Positions 52,275-62,470 of a stretch of DNA of 64,000 nucleotides are shown in pieces; the first letter of the stretch is position 1, and the number at the start of each line of letters is the position of its first letter. The DNA is taken from contig JAPYMA010002832.1 in NCBI GenBank assembly GCA_035041965.1, positions 62,001 through 126,000 on the forward strand, written 5' to 3'. The translations under genes and the position numbers were made by a program. The notes under the pieces were generated by a model. The model was given only the letters and a program-made list of their open reading frames with translations, made no database searches and had not been told where the DNA came from. The DNA comes from Anisakis pegreffii. Taxonomy: Eukaryota; Nematoda; Chromadorea; Rhabditida; Anisakidae.

Positions 52275-52866
52275 ATTGAGAAATGAATAAAAATCATTGA
52301 AATTGGGAGAGTCATACGACTATATTGATGGATGAGTTGTATTCAGAACAACTTCTACAGATGAAGCGATGAGTATAGGTAAATGACGAGAGATCGATGA
52401 AAAGAAGAGAATCGCACCACAAAACAGATAAACGAAATGAACGTGTCTGTCTTCAAAACGTTGCTCCCATATAATATCTATCGTAACCAAAGTACTTTTT
52501 AAAAATTGCATTAAAAACGTCAATGGAATATAACGTTAAATTAAAAATATAGTAATTAAATTCGCCAGGTAATCCAGGTTAATTAAAATCACTAATTAAA
52601 AAACGCACGATACTATAAACACAACGACAATGCGCGCGAACATTGCCCGGGGCTTAATCCCGCATTACAGTATACCTGATAATTGTTATAAGCAGTTGGT
52701 TGTTATAGGCAGCTTAATTGTCATAAGCAGTTAGCTGGCAGCGTGCGTGTGGGCGGGGCGGTTAGTCATAGAGTGCACGTGGGCGGGGCAGCTCGCCACA
52801 CAGCCAATTGCCAAAATTACTTCCAATTATTTCAGCTATATCTTTGAAAGTAAGCAAAATCCTTCG
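52275..52866 (+). repeat. duplicated hairpin-bearing unit, copy 2
   Basis: Second copy of the unit at 50935-51466, in the same orientation and about 1.35 kb downstream. The hairpin region differs: three ATAAGCAG/ATAGGCAG motifs replace the perfect palindrome of copy 1. The following TTCAGCTATATCTTTGAAA block is also present after copy 1 at about 51655, so copy 1 appears to be interrupted between 51466 and 51655. Confidence 0.7.
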
Positions 52867-53606
52867 ATAAAACATATATTTTTCTGATAGCAGAGGATGT
52901 TATGTTTCTAATCATACCAAGAAGTCATATTGTTAATGAGCAAAACTGAGGACTGAGTTCCCTCATTCGAATCATACTAGTGATTTTCCTACAGCAGTGT
53001 AGTGCTGTTCACCATATCTCTGGAATTATGCACTGTAGAAGGATCATATTCCAGTTGTGTTCATTGCATAAACGTTTGCATATTAATTCATTCGTAAATG
53101 AATTAATTGATAATATTGCCTCCATTCAGGTGTGGACGTCGTGGGTGATCCACACAAACAGATCAAACAAACGACCTGACACATTGCCAAAAACTTTACG
53201 GACGTTAGCAATTTTAGTTCGTTGTCAGGGAATTGCCGATTCCTTAGATATTTCTTCTCATTTCTAAAGAATTCCCCTTCCCTCAGACCTATGCAATTTA
53301 AGCACTCGTTCAAATGACTATTGCCAATTAAAAGTGCTCCTTGACATCAGCACGTCAAATACTTTTCCCATTACATTTGTTGTTTCGAACTAAGTACGAA
53401 GTTCTAATTCTTTATTCTGATCTGTCGCAGAAATAAAAACGAAAGAGTTGAATCATAGATTGAACAATTGCTGTGATCGTTAATCATAACAGAATTATTT
53501 TTTGAATCGTTCGTTGATTTTGAAATATTCCAAATGCGCGCAAACTAGCCGCCACGAGGATTGATTTGGATTGCCACTTTCAGATAAAGTGATTTGCGAA
53601 TGAGAA
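52867..53606. other. unassigned sequence left of the USP gene
   Basis: No recognised gene. Overlapping open frames on both strands (about 52980-53313) have no clear similarity. The composition returns to T/G-rich on the + strand by about 53.6 kb. Confidence 0.4.
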
Positions 53607-53831
53607 ATGGAAATTAATTGCAGGCTTGGGCTCGCTAGGGTTTTATTGCTTCGAATACATTTTATTGGTTTCGTGTGGTTGTTGTTTACTTGCATGACCG
53701 TTCTGTCAGTGCCTGGTGGTAAGGGCCGTGGTGGTCCGATCGAAGGAGAAGGTCCTGAACGAGCCACGATCTCAACTCAAAATAATGTAATCATTATAAC
53801 AAGCGATAATTCAAATGGCTCATATCAGTGA
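53607..53831 (+). CDS. possible small secreted protein (weak)
   Basis: A 74-codon open frame with a hydrophobic stretch, LRIHFIGFVWLLFTCMTVLS, then VPGGKGRGG and a polar tail. The arrangement resembles a signal peptide plus a short mature peptide. The stop codon lies immediately before the TA target site of the miniature element at 53834. There is no similarity I recognise. The CTGTCAG before TGCCTGGTGG could instead be an acceptor for a 5' exon of the USP gene, but the phase to the next USP exon does not close. Confidence 0.22.
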   Translation: MEINCRLGLARVLLLRIHFIGFVWLLFTCMTVLSVPGGKGRGGPIEGEGPERATISTQNNVIIITSDNSNGSYQ

Positions 53832-53833
53832 TA

Positions 53834-53888
53834 TTGGAGCACCACCCGGTTTACCCACTCCCGGAAAGTAAACCGAGTGGTGTAGCAG
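53834..53888. mobile_element. TA-flanked miniature element, 55-bp minimal copy
   Basis: The ends TTGGAGCACCACCCGGTTTA and, on the right, TAAACCGAGTGGTGTAGCAG form a near-complete hairpin. TA lies on both sides (53832-53833, 53889-53890). The terminal sequence matches the element at 57100-57215, but the tRNA-like interior is missing. It lies 43 bp upstream of the likely USP start codon. Confidence 0.75.
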
Positions 53889-53931
53889 TAATTATAAACT
53901 GTTATTAATCAATTGATTGAAGGTTGGACCG

Positions 53932-56900
53932 ATGACAGCCCAAGAAACAATGTTTTTCAATCGAGTCAAGGACTGGCTAGGCACTGGTGTGAACGAACGT
54001 GTCCTTATGCAAGTCGTTAAGGTTCATTTCTTGTGGCTATTTTATTGTTATTATCATAAATATAATCTGTTAGTTACAATTGAAGAGTAATTCAATGATA
54101 TCGACGACGAACACATCGGAAGGTGCAATGAACGATCTTGTTGTGGCTTATTTGGACCGTTTACAGACCGAAAATAAGGCCGGAAAGCAGGTTCGATTTG
54201 ATGAAGTGAGAATTTACGTTCGGTTTTAGAAAGCAAAAGCTTGAAATGTTGACAAGAAAATTAAAATTGAAGGCCGTTGACAAGTGCACATCTGGTGGTG
54301 AGTATTCGTCAGGCAACACGATCGATCATCGCATCCAAACGCATGTCACCGAAACGATTCAAGTCAAGTCGAAGGGCACTACGAATCGTATCAAAGCCTA
54401 TTCAAGCACCTGTCTCGAGAATCGAGAGGAACAGGACGTGATTAAGTTCGTGCATTCCATACATCACCTATTCTATTAGCACTGAACCAGAGCAAGCTTT
54501 CCGAATTGCAGAGCAATCGAAGAATCACTAAAAGAAAATCAGAATATTCCCGGATTCTCGCCGATAGCTCAAAGTGATCCTGAGAATCCTCACGAGCGCC
54601 GTCGCTATGAACTGGCTCCAGTGGGACTCAAAAACATGGGCAATAGTTGTTGGTTTAATGTTGTATCACAGGTATTAATTTCTTTTTTATTTACTTATTA
54701 TCATTGTTTTATTATTATCATTATTTGTTTATTGCAGACTCTTTATCATATTCCGAAATTCCGTAGTAAAATATTTGAAGTGAAAACTGATTTTCTTTCA
54801 ACGAGAGGATCGAATCCTTCGGCCAATGAACCGTCCTCTTCTACTCAGGTTTGTTTTCTTGATTATCACAATTGTATATGTAATAAATAAAACAATTGCA
54901 GCCTAGCATAACACCTCAAACTCTGTTGATCACATTCAGACGACTCTACGCTCTTTTGTTGGCATCGGAACGGGGTTATGTGGATCCGTCGGATGTGCTT
55001 TCAACAATAAGTGAATTAAACGCCACTTTGAACAAGGCAGTGCCTAGTATGGGCATTCAGCAGGTAGATCTGTTGGCACTGAAAAGAGTATATTGAATAT
55101 AGTGCTAATGAGATGTTAGTATTGATATTTCAGGATGCAACAGAAATGTTATTAAGGATCATTGAATGGCTTGAACAGGCGTTGAGGATCTACGAGACGT
55201 TCTGCGCAGATATGAGATCACCTACACTGCCAATGGAGGTGGAAGGACAGGACGAAGCGATGCCCTTGGTTAATGCTTGTCTTGCTTGTGATTAGCGTTG
55301 TTTTATTGTTTGCATCATTTCAGGATGAAAACTGCGACCCGACTGATCCGACTACTGATAAACAGCGTGACTGTCTTAATAACAATCTGGTAGCGAGTCC
55401 GACTGAGAACATTAGTAACAATAATAATAATAATAATAATAATAATAACGATAATGGACAAACTCTCCCGTTCAGTTCATTATTTCACGGCTCACACATT
55501 GAGATTCGTCTTTCCGCAGGTTTCATTTTTTGTTTGCGGATTAAATTTTTGAGTTTTTTTTAAATCTTTCAAAAGTTGAACTCTTTAAATTTAAAGTTTA
55601 AATGTTAGAGAAGTTCGGTGTTAAATGTTCTGTATTGTTTTAATATATCAGATGGTTCAATAACATCATCGAAATTGGATAATTCACTGCAAATGGTTAA
55701 TTTGGATGTGTCATTCGATAATTTGCATGATTCACTGGAGGCGTATCATTTCGCTGATGCACCCAGCAAGGAGGTTGATATTTAATTGTTTGCTGTTTAG
55801 AAGTTAATTGTTTTTATTGTTGAGGTTTGGTTCGATTCCATCCCGAATGTGATCATCTTCTCAATGGTGCGATTCAGTTATAAGAATGGTCAGACCGAGA
55901 AGTTACATAATAAGTTTCATTTTCCAATGGATTTTTATATGGACCGTTATATGCATCGCAATCGGGCCGTGGTTCTGCAAAGAAAGAAGTATAGGGCCGC
56001 GTTGAAACAGAAATTAAACAGCATTAGGGCGCAGTTGAACAGGTTTGATTATTATTATTGTTAATTGTTATATTGTCTGATAATGTTGTATGCAGAATGC
56101 GAAACTATCCGGTCGGTAAGGTGAACGCATCGATTCCAGAGATTCTGAACGCGCTTCTATCGCTGAAATCGACGTATTTTGATAACTGGTAAAGAGTTTG
56201 ATATTTATTGTAATAATAATAGAAAAATGAATTCGTAAATCAGTTTGGTTAGGAACGAGAGCGAGATTAAGATGGATACAACGACGGAAAGTGAAGGGAG
56301 TCGATTCGATGAGAACCTTTCGTGTGTCTCGATTACTGCTTCGCAGAATAGTGCAGAGCAATTGGGTAGGTATTGTTGTGCTTTGTGTGATATTACCTGC
56401 ATTGGCTAGGCTCTCAAACGTTTCTAATGTTGCTGGCCACAATGCCCGCAACGTTTCCGTGCGCATTGTTATAATCTCAATTCACACCATCCGCTGGCTA
56501 GACGAGCAGGCCAACCGAGTAATTAATTAGTTGAGAGCCGTGAATACTTTGCATAATTAATGGTCGTAGCCAAATACCAATCCAATAAATAATCACAACT
56601 CTAGTGATATAAATATTCCGCTGATCGCTCACAGCGATTATCCACAAAAGAAGCACTGGATGTTCAAGTAACTGTAATTATTTGATATAATTGGTCATGA
56701 TGTTTGAGAGCGAATGGACGCCGAGTCGTTGGCGAGTAGTAGCTGCGAAGTGAAGGGAAATGAGACATGTCAACTGAATAACAATAATAATAATGAGCAG
56801 CAGCCAGCATCGAACGAGATGAACGTGAAATTATCAGTGCCTTCGGAATTGAATCTGAATGTTTTGGAGAGTTTTTTGAGATATTCAGAAGTGCAATTCC

Positions 56901-58183
56901 AACATTTTATTAACGGTTGGTTTTTAGTATTTGTTTGAGTTGAATGAATGAATGAGTGCATAATGGAAGTTTAATAATTTAATTAGATTTAATCGAGCAA
57001 GAAAAGGAACTCGAGACAGCAATCGAGACAACCTTCGATACGGATGGCCTGAAAGAAGTGAGTGCATTAATTTGCTTAGATGTATATGAGATTGATGTAT
57101 TGGAGCAGCACCCGGTTTCGAGCAAAACATCTCTCCGCGAACGGGAATCGAACCCGCCACCGGTAATTGCTACGATTCCGAAGAAAGTTTTGCCCGAAAC
57201 CGAGTGGTGTATCAATATTGTGAGTCTGAGCCAGCAGCAGCAGGCAATGATCCATAATGTGCTATCAGGAGAGTTACCGTTTGCACGCGGTGATCATTCA
57301 TGAAGGAGAGGCGAATGTGGGACACTATTGGGCGTATATCGCCGACCATACAACGTTGAATGTGAACGGATGTGCGATCGGTTGGCGTAAATTCAACGAT
57401 AAAACTGTCGAGTCGGCAACGTGGAGTCAGATCGAAGAGGACGCTTTCGGCTCGAGACGTACCTGCTCGGCGTATTGCCTTGTCTATACGAGGAAGAAAT
57501 TCGAAGAAGAACTCTTCAAATCTGGTTCGTCAATTATTAACACTCTGACTAAAAATTAAGATATAAATATATAGGAAGGGAAAGAATGATAAATAAATAA
57601 TAGATACGAACGAGAATAAGTCAACGAAGACGTTGGATGAGCTGTTGGCGATGTTGCCGAACGACCTGCGAAGTGATGTGGAATCGGATAATGAGACGTT
57701 TCGATTGGAGATGAGTGAATGGGATGCGAAGCATTCGGTGGATAGTAAGTCAACGATGACACCCACGACAACAACGGTGATGGCCAAGGGTCACGCTGGG
57801 GAAATGGTCGAGCAGCAGCAGCAGAGAATCTGCTTAGATCAGGTTGCGTGTTCATTGGATGGAGTGGTGGTTGATTTTGTTTGAGTGCTGCATGATTGCT
57901 TGTGCCTTGTTTCGTTTGCTTTATGATCAGATTTATTCATTTGAAAGTTTATTTGGATAGCGTTCAGGTGGATGTTTGATTCGTTATTGTAATTGTTATT
58001 GTTGTTTGGATTTAAATGGGTATTATTCGTAAAGTGTAATAAATGTTGTGTTTTGTTGTAGAATCTAATGTCGTTATTCTCATCGAAATGCAAACCAAAT
58101 GTGGATCAGTTAAATAAGAAGTTTTATGCACAAGCGTATCGTCACTTCGGTGCTCTCATTATTGATAAGTGAGTGAATTGTTA

Positions 58184-58239
<56 letters not shown>

Positions 58240-60256
58240 GTCGTTTATTATTTACAGAGCAATAGAAAAAGTTTTGAACGGAAAACGACCGGATGCGGCA
58301 TTCTTTTCGGATACAGCAACAATGTCGAGTGTTGTGGATGAGGTTAGATTGTTTTGTTTTTCATTCGATACGTAAATAATTTCGGGTTTATTCGTTCATT
58401 TTTTAAGTAATGATAGAAATTATTATTGTGATTCAATAATAAACAATAGTTATAATTAGTGGTGATAATATTAATATTAATAATAATAGGCAACAAGAAG
58501 TTATCAAGCAGTAATCGAACATCAGTCATCTACAAAAGTCAACGAAAAGGATCGTAAGGATGCTCGTTTATTTTTGACGGAATGGCTGAAAATCTGTTCG
58601 ATACCGATCAGTCAAATAGCGAGAATGGTTTATTTGTTGCGTGTTTTGGTGTGTAGCGATAAAATGTGAGTGTTGGTTGATTTGGAATACTTTTGAGATT
58701 ATTTGCAAATCCATTGAACTCTGAATGTAATTTCGTTTGATATTCAGTTACGAGTTGTTAGAATTTATTGTTGAGTTACAAATGATTTTTATTCATTTTC
58801 AGAGCCGTTCGGAAAGCATTCGAAGGGAAATTGCATGCAATCGCCGGAACAATGAAACCGAGTGCATTCGAAGCGATCGACAATGAATTAACTGTAGGTG
58901 CAATTTTATTATGTAATATTGTTATTGTTATTATTATTATTTCAGGATGCACATATTCTATTCGAGGTGTTCTGGCAATCCGTGGCTGTACTGCACGAAG
59001 TTTCTCGGAAACTATTATCAAGTGAAGGCGTGTAAGTGAAAGCAATTTAATGATTTGTTTGCGTTTTGATGTGGGCACTTTTTTACTTTGGGGGCGTCGC
59101 ACGCGAGCAAGCTCGCGCATGCCACGCCCACTGCGCATGGCTTCAGCCCAAGCGTAGTCTCAGCCTAAGCCTAAGCCTGAGTTCGCTTGTTAGCCTCTGC
59201 TGTAGCATCGAGCGATCAGAGGCTACGCTTAGATGAGGCTGAGGTCACCTTAGGCTGAGGCCATGCGCAGTAGGCGTGGCATGCGCGAGCTTGCTCGCTT
59301 GCGACCCCCCTTCAAAGTAAAAAAGTGCCTTGATGTGTTGATTGGGTGTTGATTTAAGGTTAGCAGTGACAGTGACAGTGCAAAGTGATGAGTGGACAGT
59401 GCCAAAGAATCAGTGCACTGCAGATCTGAAGCAACTGCAGAGACAGTGCAAACTGCTGTGTGTTGCCATCCGAATGCTCGATAGACTCGTGCCGTACATG
59501 ACTGACGACAGCCAGTCGACTCGTGACAATGGCCTTCTGACTCTTTTCGTCGACTTTTTGCTCATCTATCATGCTATTGTTAGTTTGTTTTGTTGTGTTG
59601 TTGGTTTTGTTTAAATGATTATTACGTTCGCTGCTGCTGCAGAGAATTACAAGTGAATTGGCCGTATCCGTGCTGAAAACAGCGAGTGTGCAAAAATTTG
59701 AAGAGTGCGCGTTGTTTTTATCGAATGAATATAAAGCGATGATAATGCGAATACGATCGATGAATTGCGAAGCGAGTGATAAGGTGAGTGTTTGTTTATT
59801 TGTTGTTTTATTGTCTGCCTTTTGACATGCGAATTAATTTTATGTTTCAATTGATTTGTCAGGCACTGAGCGCGATTCTGACCGTGTGGGCGAATATAAG
59901 TGCCAAATCAAAGGATTTATTCAAAGTGGCCAGTTTTCATCAGGTTTTGATCATGGTTCTTATTGAGATTTGTGATCATATTGAGTGATTGGTGTTGTGA
60001 TTGTTGTTGTTTTGAGATGCTGAAAGAAGCGAGTGAGGTGGAGATGAGCACGGTCGAGATGCCAGCAATCAACGCCAACGTGAACATACAAGACCCGTGG
60101 CCGGATCTCTACGAACTCTGTTCTATAATGCAGAAAACAATGTTGCTCAATCGATGTGATTTGTCGCGAATCATTCAACTTTTAATTGAACATCTCTTGA
60201 ATCCCCTTTTGTCACTCAGTAATAACAATGAACAAACAACTTCATCCCTCTTATAG
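53932..60256 (+). CDS. USP25/28: ubiquitin carboxyl-terminal hydrolase, USP25/USP28 family
   Basis: A 25-exon model whose phases all close: 53932-54021, 54086-54205, 54273-54445, 54512-54671, 54738-54848, 54902-55063, 55134-55268, 55324-55519, 55652-55773, 55825-56042, 56096-56188, 56253-56365, 56709-56915, 56987-57057, 57269-57524, 57604-57842, 58062-58168, 58258-58342, 58490-58665, 58803-58893, 58946-59031, 59359-59578, 59643-59783, 59863-59943, 60017-60256; 1230 residues versus about 1060-1080 in mammals. N-terminal UBA-like segment (FFNRVKDWLGTGVNERVLMQ), then a UIM-like EEQDVIKAIEESLKE. Catalytic Cys box GLKNMGNSCWFNVV, then QQDATEMLLRIIEWLEQA, FPMDFYMDRYMHRNR, and the His box YRLHAVIIHEGEANVGHYWA with Asn-Asp in WRKFNDKTV, so the Cys-His-Asn/Asp triad is complete. 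An Asn run encoded by AAT repeats (about 55418-55446) lies in the catalytic insert. The C-terminal helical region ends with DLYELCSIMQK, matching the USP28 end. It removes ubiquitin from substrates. Exons 1-3 are the least certain. Confidence 0.93.
56391..56531 (-). mobile_element. dispersed miniature element, copy 2 (ATTAC-ended)
   Basis: The reverse complement matches 621-767 over its whole length. It begins ATTACTCGGTTGGCC and ends GCCAATGCAGGTAAT in that orientation, giving imperfect terminal inverted repeats. It sits in the USP intron between the exons at 56253-56365 and 56709-56915. Confidence 0.65.
57100..57215 (-). mobile_element. TA-flanked miniature element with tRNA-like core, copy 2
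   Basis: 116 bp with TA on both sides (57098-57099, 57216-57217). Terminal inverted repeats: TTGGAGCAGCACCCGGTTTC at the left, and TTGATACACCACTCGGTTTC read inward from the right. On the minus strand the core contains GGTTCGATTCC, a perfect RNA polymerase III B-box, inside GGCGGGTTCGATTCCCGTTC. It lies in a USP intron (57058-57268). An open frame happens to run through it, but the conserved USP reading resumes only after the CTATCAG acceptor at 57268, so it is not coding. Confidence 0.8.
58183..58240. repeat. TTA trinucleotide microsatellite in a USP intron
   Basis: Near-perfect run of about 19 TTA units close to the GTGAGT donor of the intron 58169-58257. Confidence 0.95.
59074..59329 (-). 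mobile_element. hAT-like foldback miniature element, copy 1
   Basis: 256 bp. The ends GGCACTTTTTTACTTTG and CAAAGTAAAAAAGTGCC are perfect inverted repeats. The 8-bp sequence TTGATGTG flanks it on both sides (59066-59073, 59330-59337), a perfect target duplication of the length made by hAT transposases. Almost the whole element folds on itself, with arms of about 115 bp rich in GCGCATGCCACGCC and GAGCAAGCTCGCG. It carries two GCCTAA units (the TTAGGC complement) at about 59163-59174. It lies in a USP intron, in the opposite orientation to the copy at 63567-63834. No coding capacity. Confidence 0.92.
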
Positions 60257-62470
60257 TTGATTTGCTGATAGTAATGAGGAAGGATGTCCATTATTCCACT
60301 GATATTTCCTTTGTTTTGTTAACTTTGTTACGTCATTGTTATTATTATTATTATTACTGCTGTCATTATATTATGAATATTGTTATTGTTATGATTTTTT
60401 AAAATTTGTATCGCATTGTTCATTATTATTGTCATTTTATTACACAAGTTGAATTGCTTCTCTTTTTTAGTTGACTCGATACGGATAGTGTCATTATAAA
60501 TTTGAATAATTTCATTATGAAATGGCCGTCTTTAAATTAGTTGATATAGTTGTTTGTGTTATTTGTTGTTTGATTTATATTTTATCATTTATCATAATTC
60601 ATCTGTCGTGTAGAGTCTGTGGAGAATCTTAATTGTTTAGCGGTTTTGTTTGTTTGGTTTGGATGGTTGTCATTACTGTTATTATGCTTTGGCGTGATCT
60701 GATTGAATAAAATCAAATGAGGTGATGCTGGCTGCTGGGTGGTGATGGCTGGCTGGCTTTGCTGCAGGTGGATGGGATGATGGCTCAGGTGAGTTGAAGG
60801 AATGAACGAATACGAGTTGAGTTTTGCTTGCTTGCAGAGTGTCTGAGTTGAGTTCGAGCTGATTTATAGGCGCAACGATGCATGGGTAATCCATAGGAGT
60901 GTATCGAACTGGAATGGTACGTGCATATTCGTTGTTTGATGCGAGATTTTGTGCGACCTGCTGCTTTTGTTGTGACATCTGAAGAGTGTTCACCACATAA
61001 ACGGTCGAATCGTAGCCACTAAGTTCCTGTTAGTAGCGTGAGTGGGTGTTACGCATGCCGAAATGAACGCAGCTTTTGAAGTTCACTTGGGGAGCGTATA
61101 GCAGCAATTCATTATATTTTCCATCAGTTTCCGCAATTGTTGTTCACCAAAGAAGAGTGTCATTATATTTTTGGCAAGGTGCCAAGCAACGTGGGTGGGA
61201 GCGGTCTTGTTGAATTTTAGTTGCTATTGTTATAGAACGGATATGGAAAGAATGATCAAATTCTGTGAGATTTATCAAAGAAATTGTGGATTAATTAATT
61301 TTTTTACGTAATTCATCATGTTCAACGTTAATTTCTTTCGAGTTCATCTTCAAAATGAATTGATTGCATTCATAAGATCATTTTCAGTTTCTATGTTTTT
61401 GTGCAATTGCAAGCCCGAGTTTAGAACAAAAAGCAATCAGAATCATGTGTGTCTCCGCAGCAAAAAGCCGATGCAGATTCTACAGATGGATAATGAATTA
61501 ATTCTATTCACTATCATATTCTACATCAATACATCACGTTCGCAATCAGCTTTCTATGCGTCCTTCAATAACGACTATCTGAATAAATGCGAAGTTTTTA
61601 TCACATCAAACAAAAATAGAATCTAAGCATCAAAGGTTCATCATGACTGACGTGCATATAATTTGTCTGTTCACTGATCTGTCAATCGGTTGAAGGAATT
61701 GATAAGAAAAGCAGACGCTGATAAGCAAAAGGCATACATAACTATATGATATAGTTAACAAAATTGATAACAACCATCACTGAGCAGTACCTGACATGAT
61801 ATGAACAAATACAAAATAAGTATGATAACGAGGGTGATATGAATGCTTCAAAGTAAAACAAACACGCCTACACCAGTAAGATCGTAAGTTGGTTTATCTG
61901 TTTTGAATGATCATCGTGTAATTTTTGAGAGATCAGTCGTCTTCAATGGACCAATTTTGTTTCGATTCAGTGAATGATTCATAACGGTTAAGTGACGAAA
62001 ATCTTGGTGGAATTCATTTGTAATCAACATTGGTGTGATACATTACTATTTGGTTGAGCAGTTATAAGAGAGAAGTAAGTCTATTTAAACTTCTGAATGT
62101 GTACTCGTTATCAATGTTCAAAGTATCGTGTTGTTGTTCTGTTTGAAGTGGATGATTATTCGATTCTGGCTGCATCTTGATGAGTATCCGTGTGCGAGTT
62201 CACTTTATTGCAGACAATTGACGACTGAAAAGTACAGCACATTGTATTCTTGTGAAAGCATTTCATTGCACAACTCAAATTGATACTTTTTGTGGAACAA
62301 TAATAAAGTGGATCCATTCAATCGGCAATCGTCGTTGTGCATTCATTCTCTGACGAGATCAGTGCTCGAACCAAATTGGTAACGCATTCATCTCTATCTG
62401 CATCAATCAACCATCAGCATCATCATCAGCAGCAGCAGCAGCAGGTATATGAAATCCGAAACTCGTCATA
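60257..62470. other. region between USP and the LACTB-like gene
   Basis: T/G-rich 3' flank of USP with ATT and TGTTATT low complexity. A possible polyadenylation signal (GAATAAAATC) lies near 60705. It holds a candidate minus-strand exon (60682-61026) and a short + open frame at 61318-61626 that I do not recognise. A CAG run (about 62425-62442) lies just before the next gene's start. Confidence 0.45.
60682..61026 (-). CDS. candidate terminal exon of an unidentified minus-strand gene
   Basis: Minus-strand open frame preceded by a good acceptor (CTACTAACAG, just above 61026). It begins LSGYDSTVYVVNTLQMSQQ and continues with TIPVRYTPMDYPCIVAPINQ before a His/Pro/Ser-rich tail and stop. Reading further upstream across a possible 60-bp intron (61027-61086, GTGAAC donor on the minus strand), ETDGKYNELLLYAPQ joins in phase, but that segment itself has no acceptor. 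The first part looks protein-like; I do not recognise a family. It could be a chance frame antisense to the USP 3' flank. Confidence 0.28.
   Translation of the reverse strand, partial: ELSGYDSTVYVVNTLQMSQQKQQVAQNLASNNEYARTIPVRYTPMDYPCIVAPINQLELNSDTLQASKTQLVFVHSFNSPEPSSHPPAAKPASHHHPAASITSFDFIQSDHAKA

Noticed and set aside
54246..54272. Extension of USP exon 3 upstream to include KLEMLTRKLKLK
   Set aside because: Using the TTTTAG acceptor would need an incoming phase 2, but the preceding exon ends in phase 0 at either possible donor. The acceptor at 54272 closes the phase, though it is weak, so this remains the least certain USP junction.
57059..57303. Open frame running through the miniature element and into the USP His-box region
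   Set aside because: The conserved USP sequence (YRLHAVIIHEG) is in a different frame and starts after the CTATCAG acceptor. The upstream exon ends at a GTGAGT donor at 57058 in phase 0, which closes with 57269. The frame through the element is a coincidence.
57530..58093. Several minus-strand frames antisense to USP exons
   Set aside because: They are shadows of the USP coding exons or of AAT/TTA repeats. The plus-strand model has conserved residues and complete splice phases.
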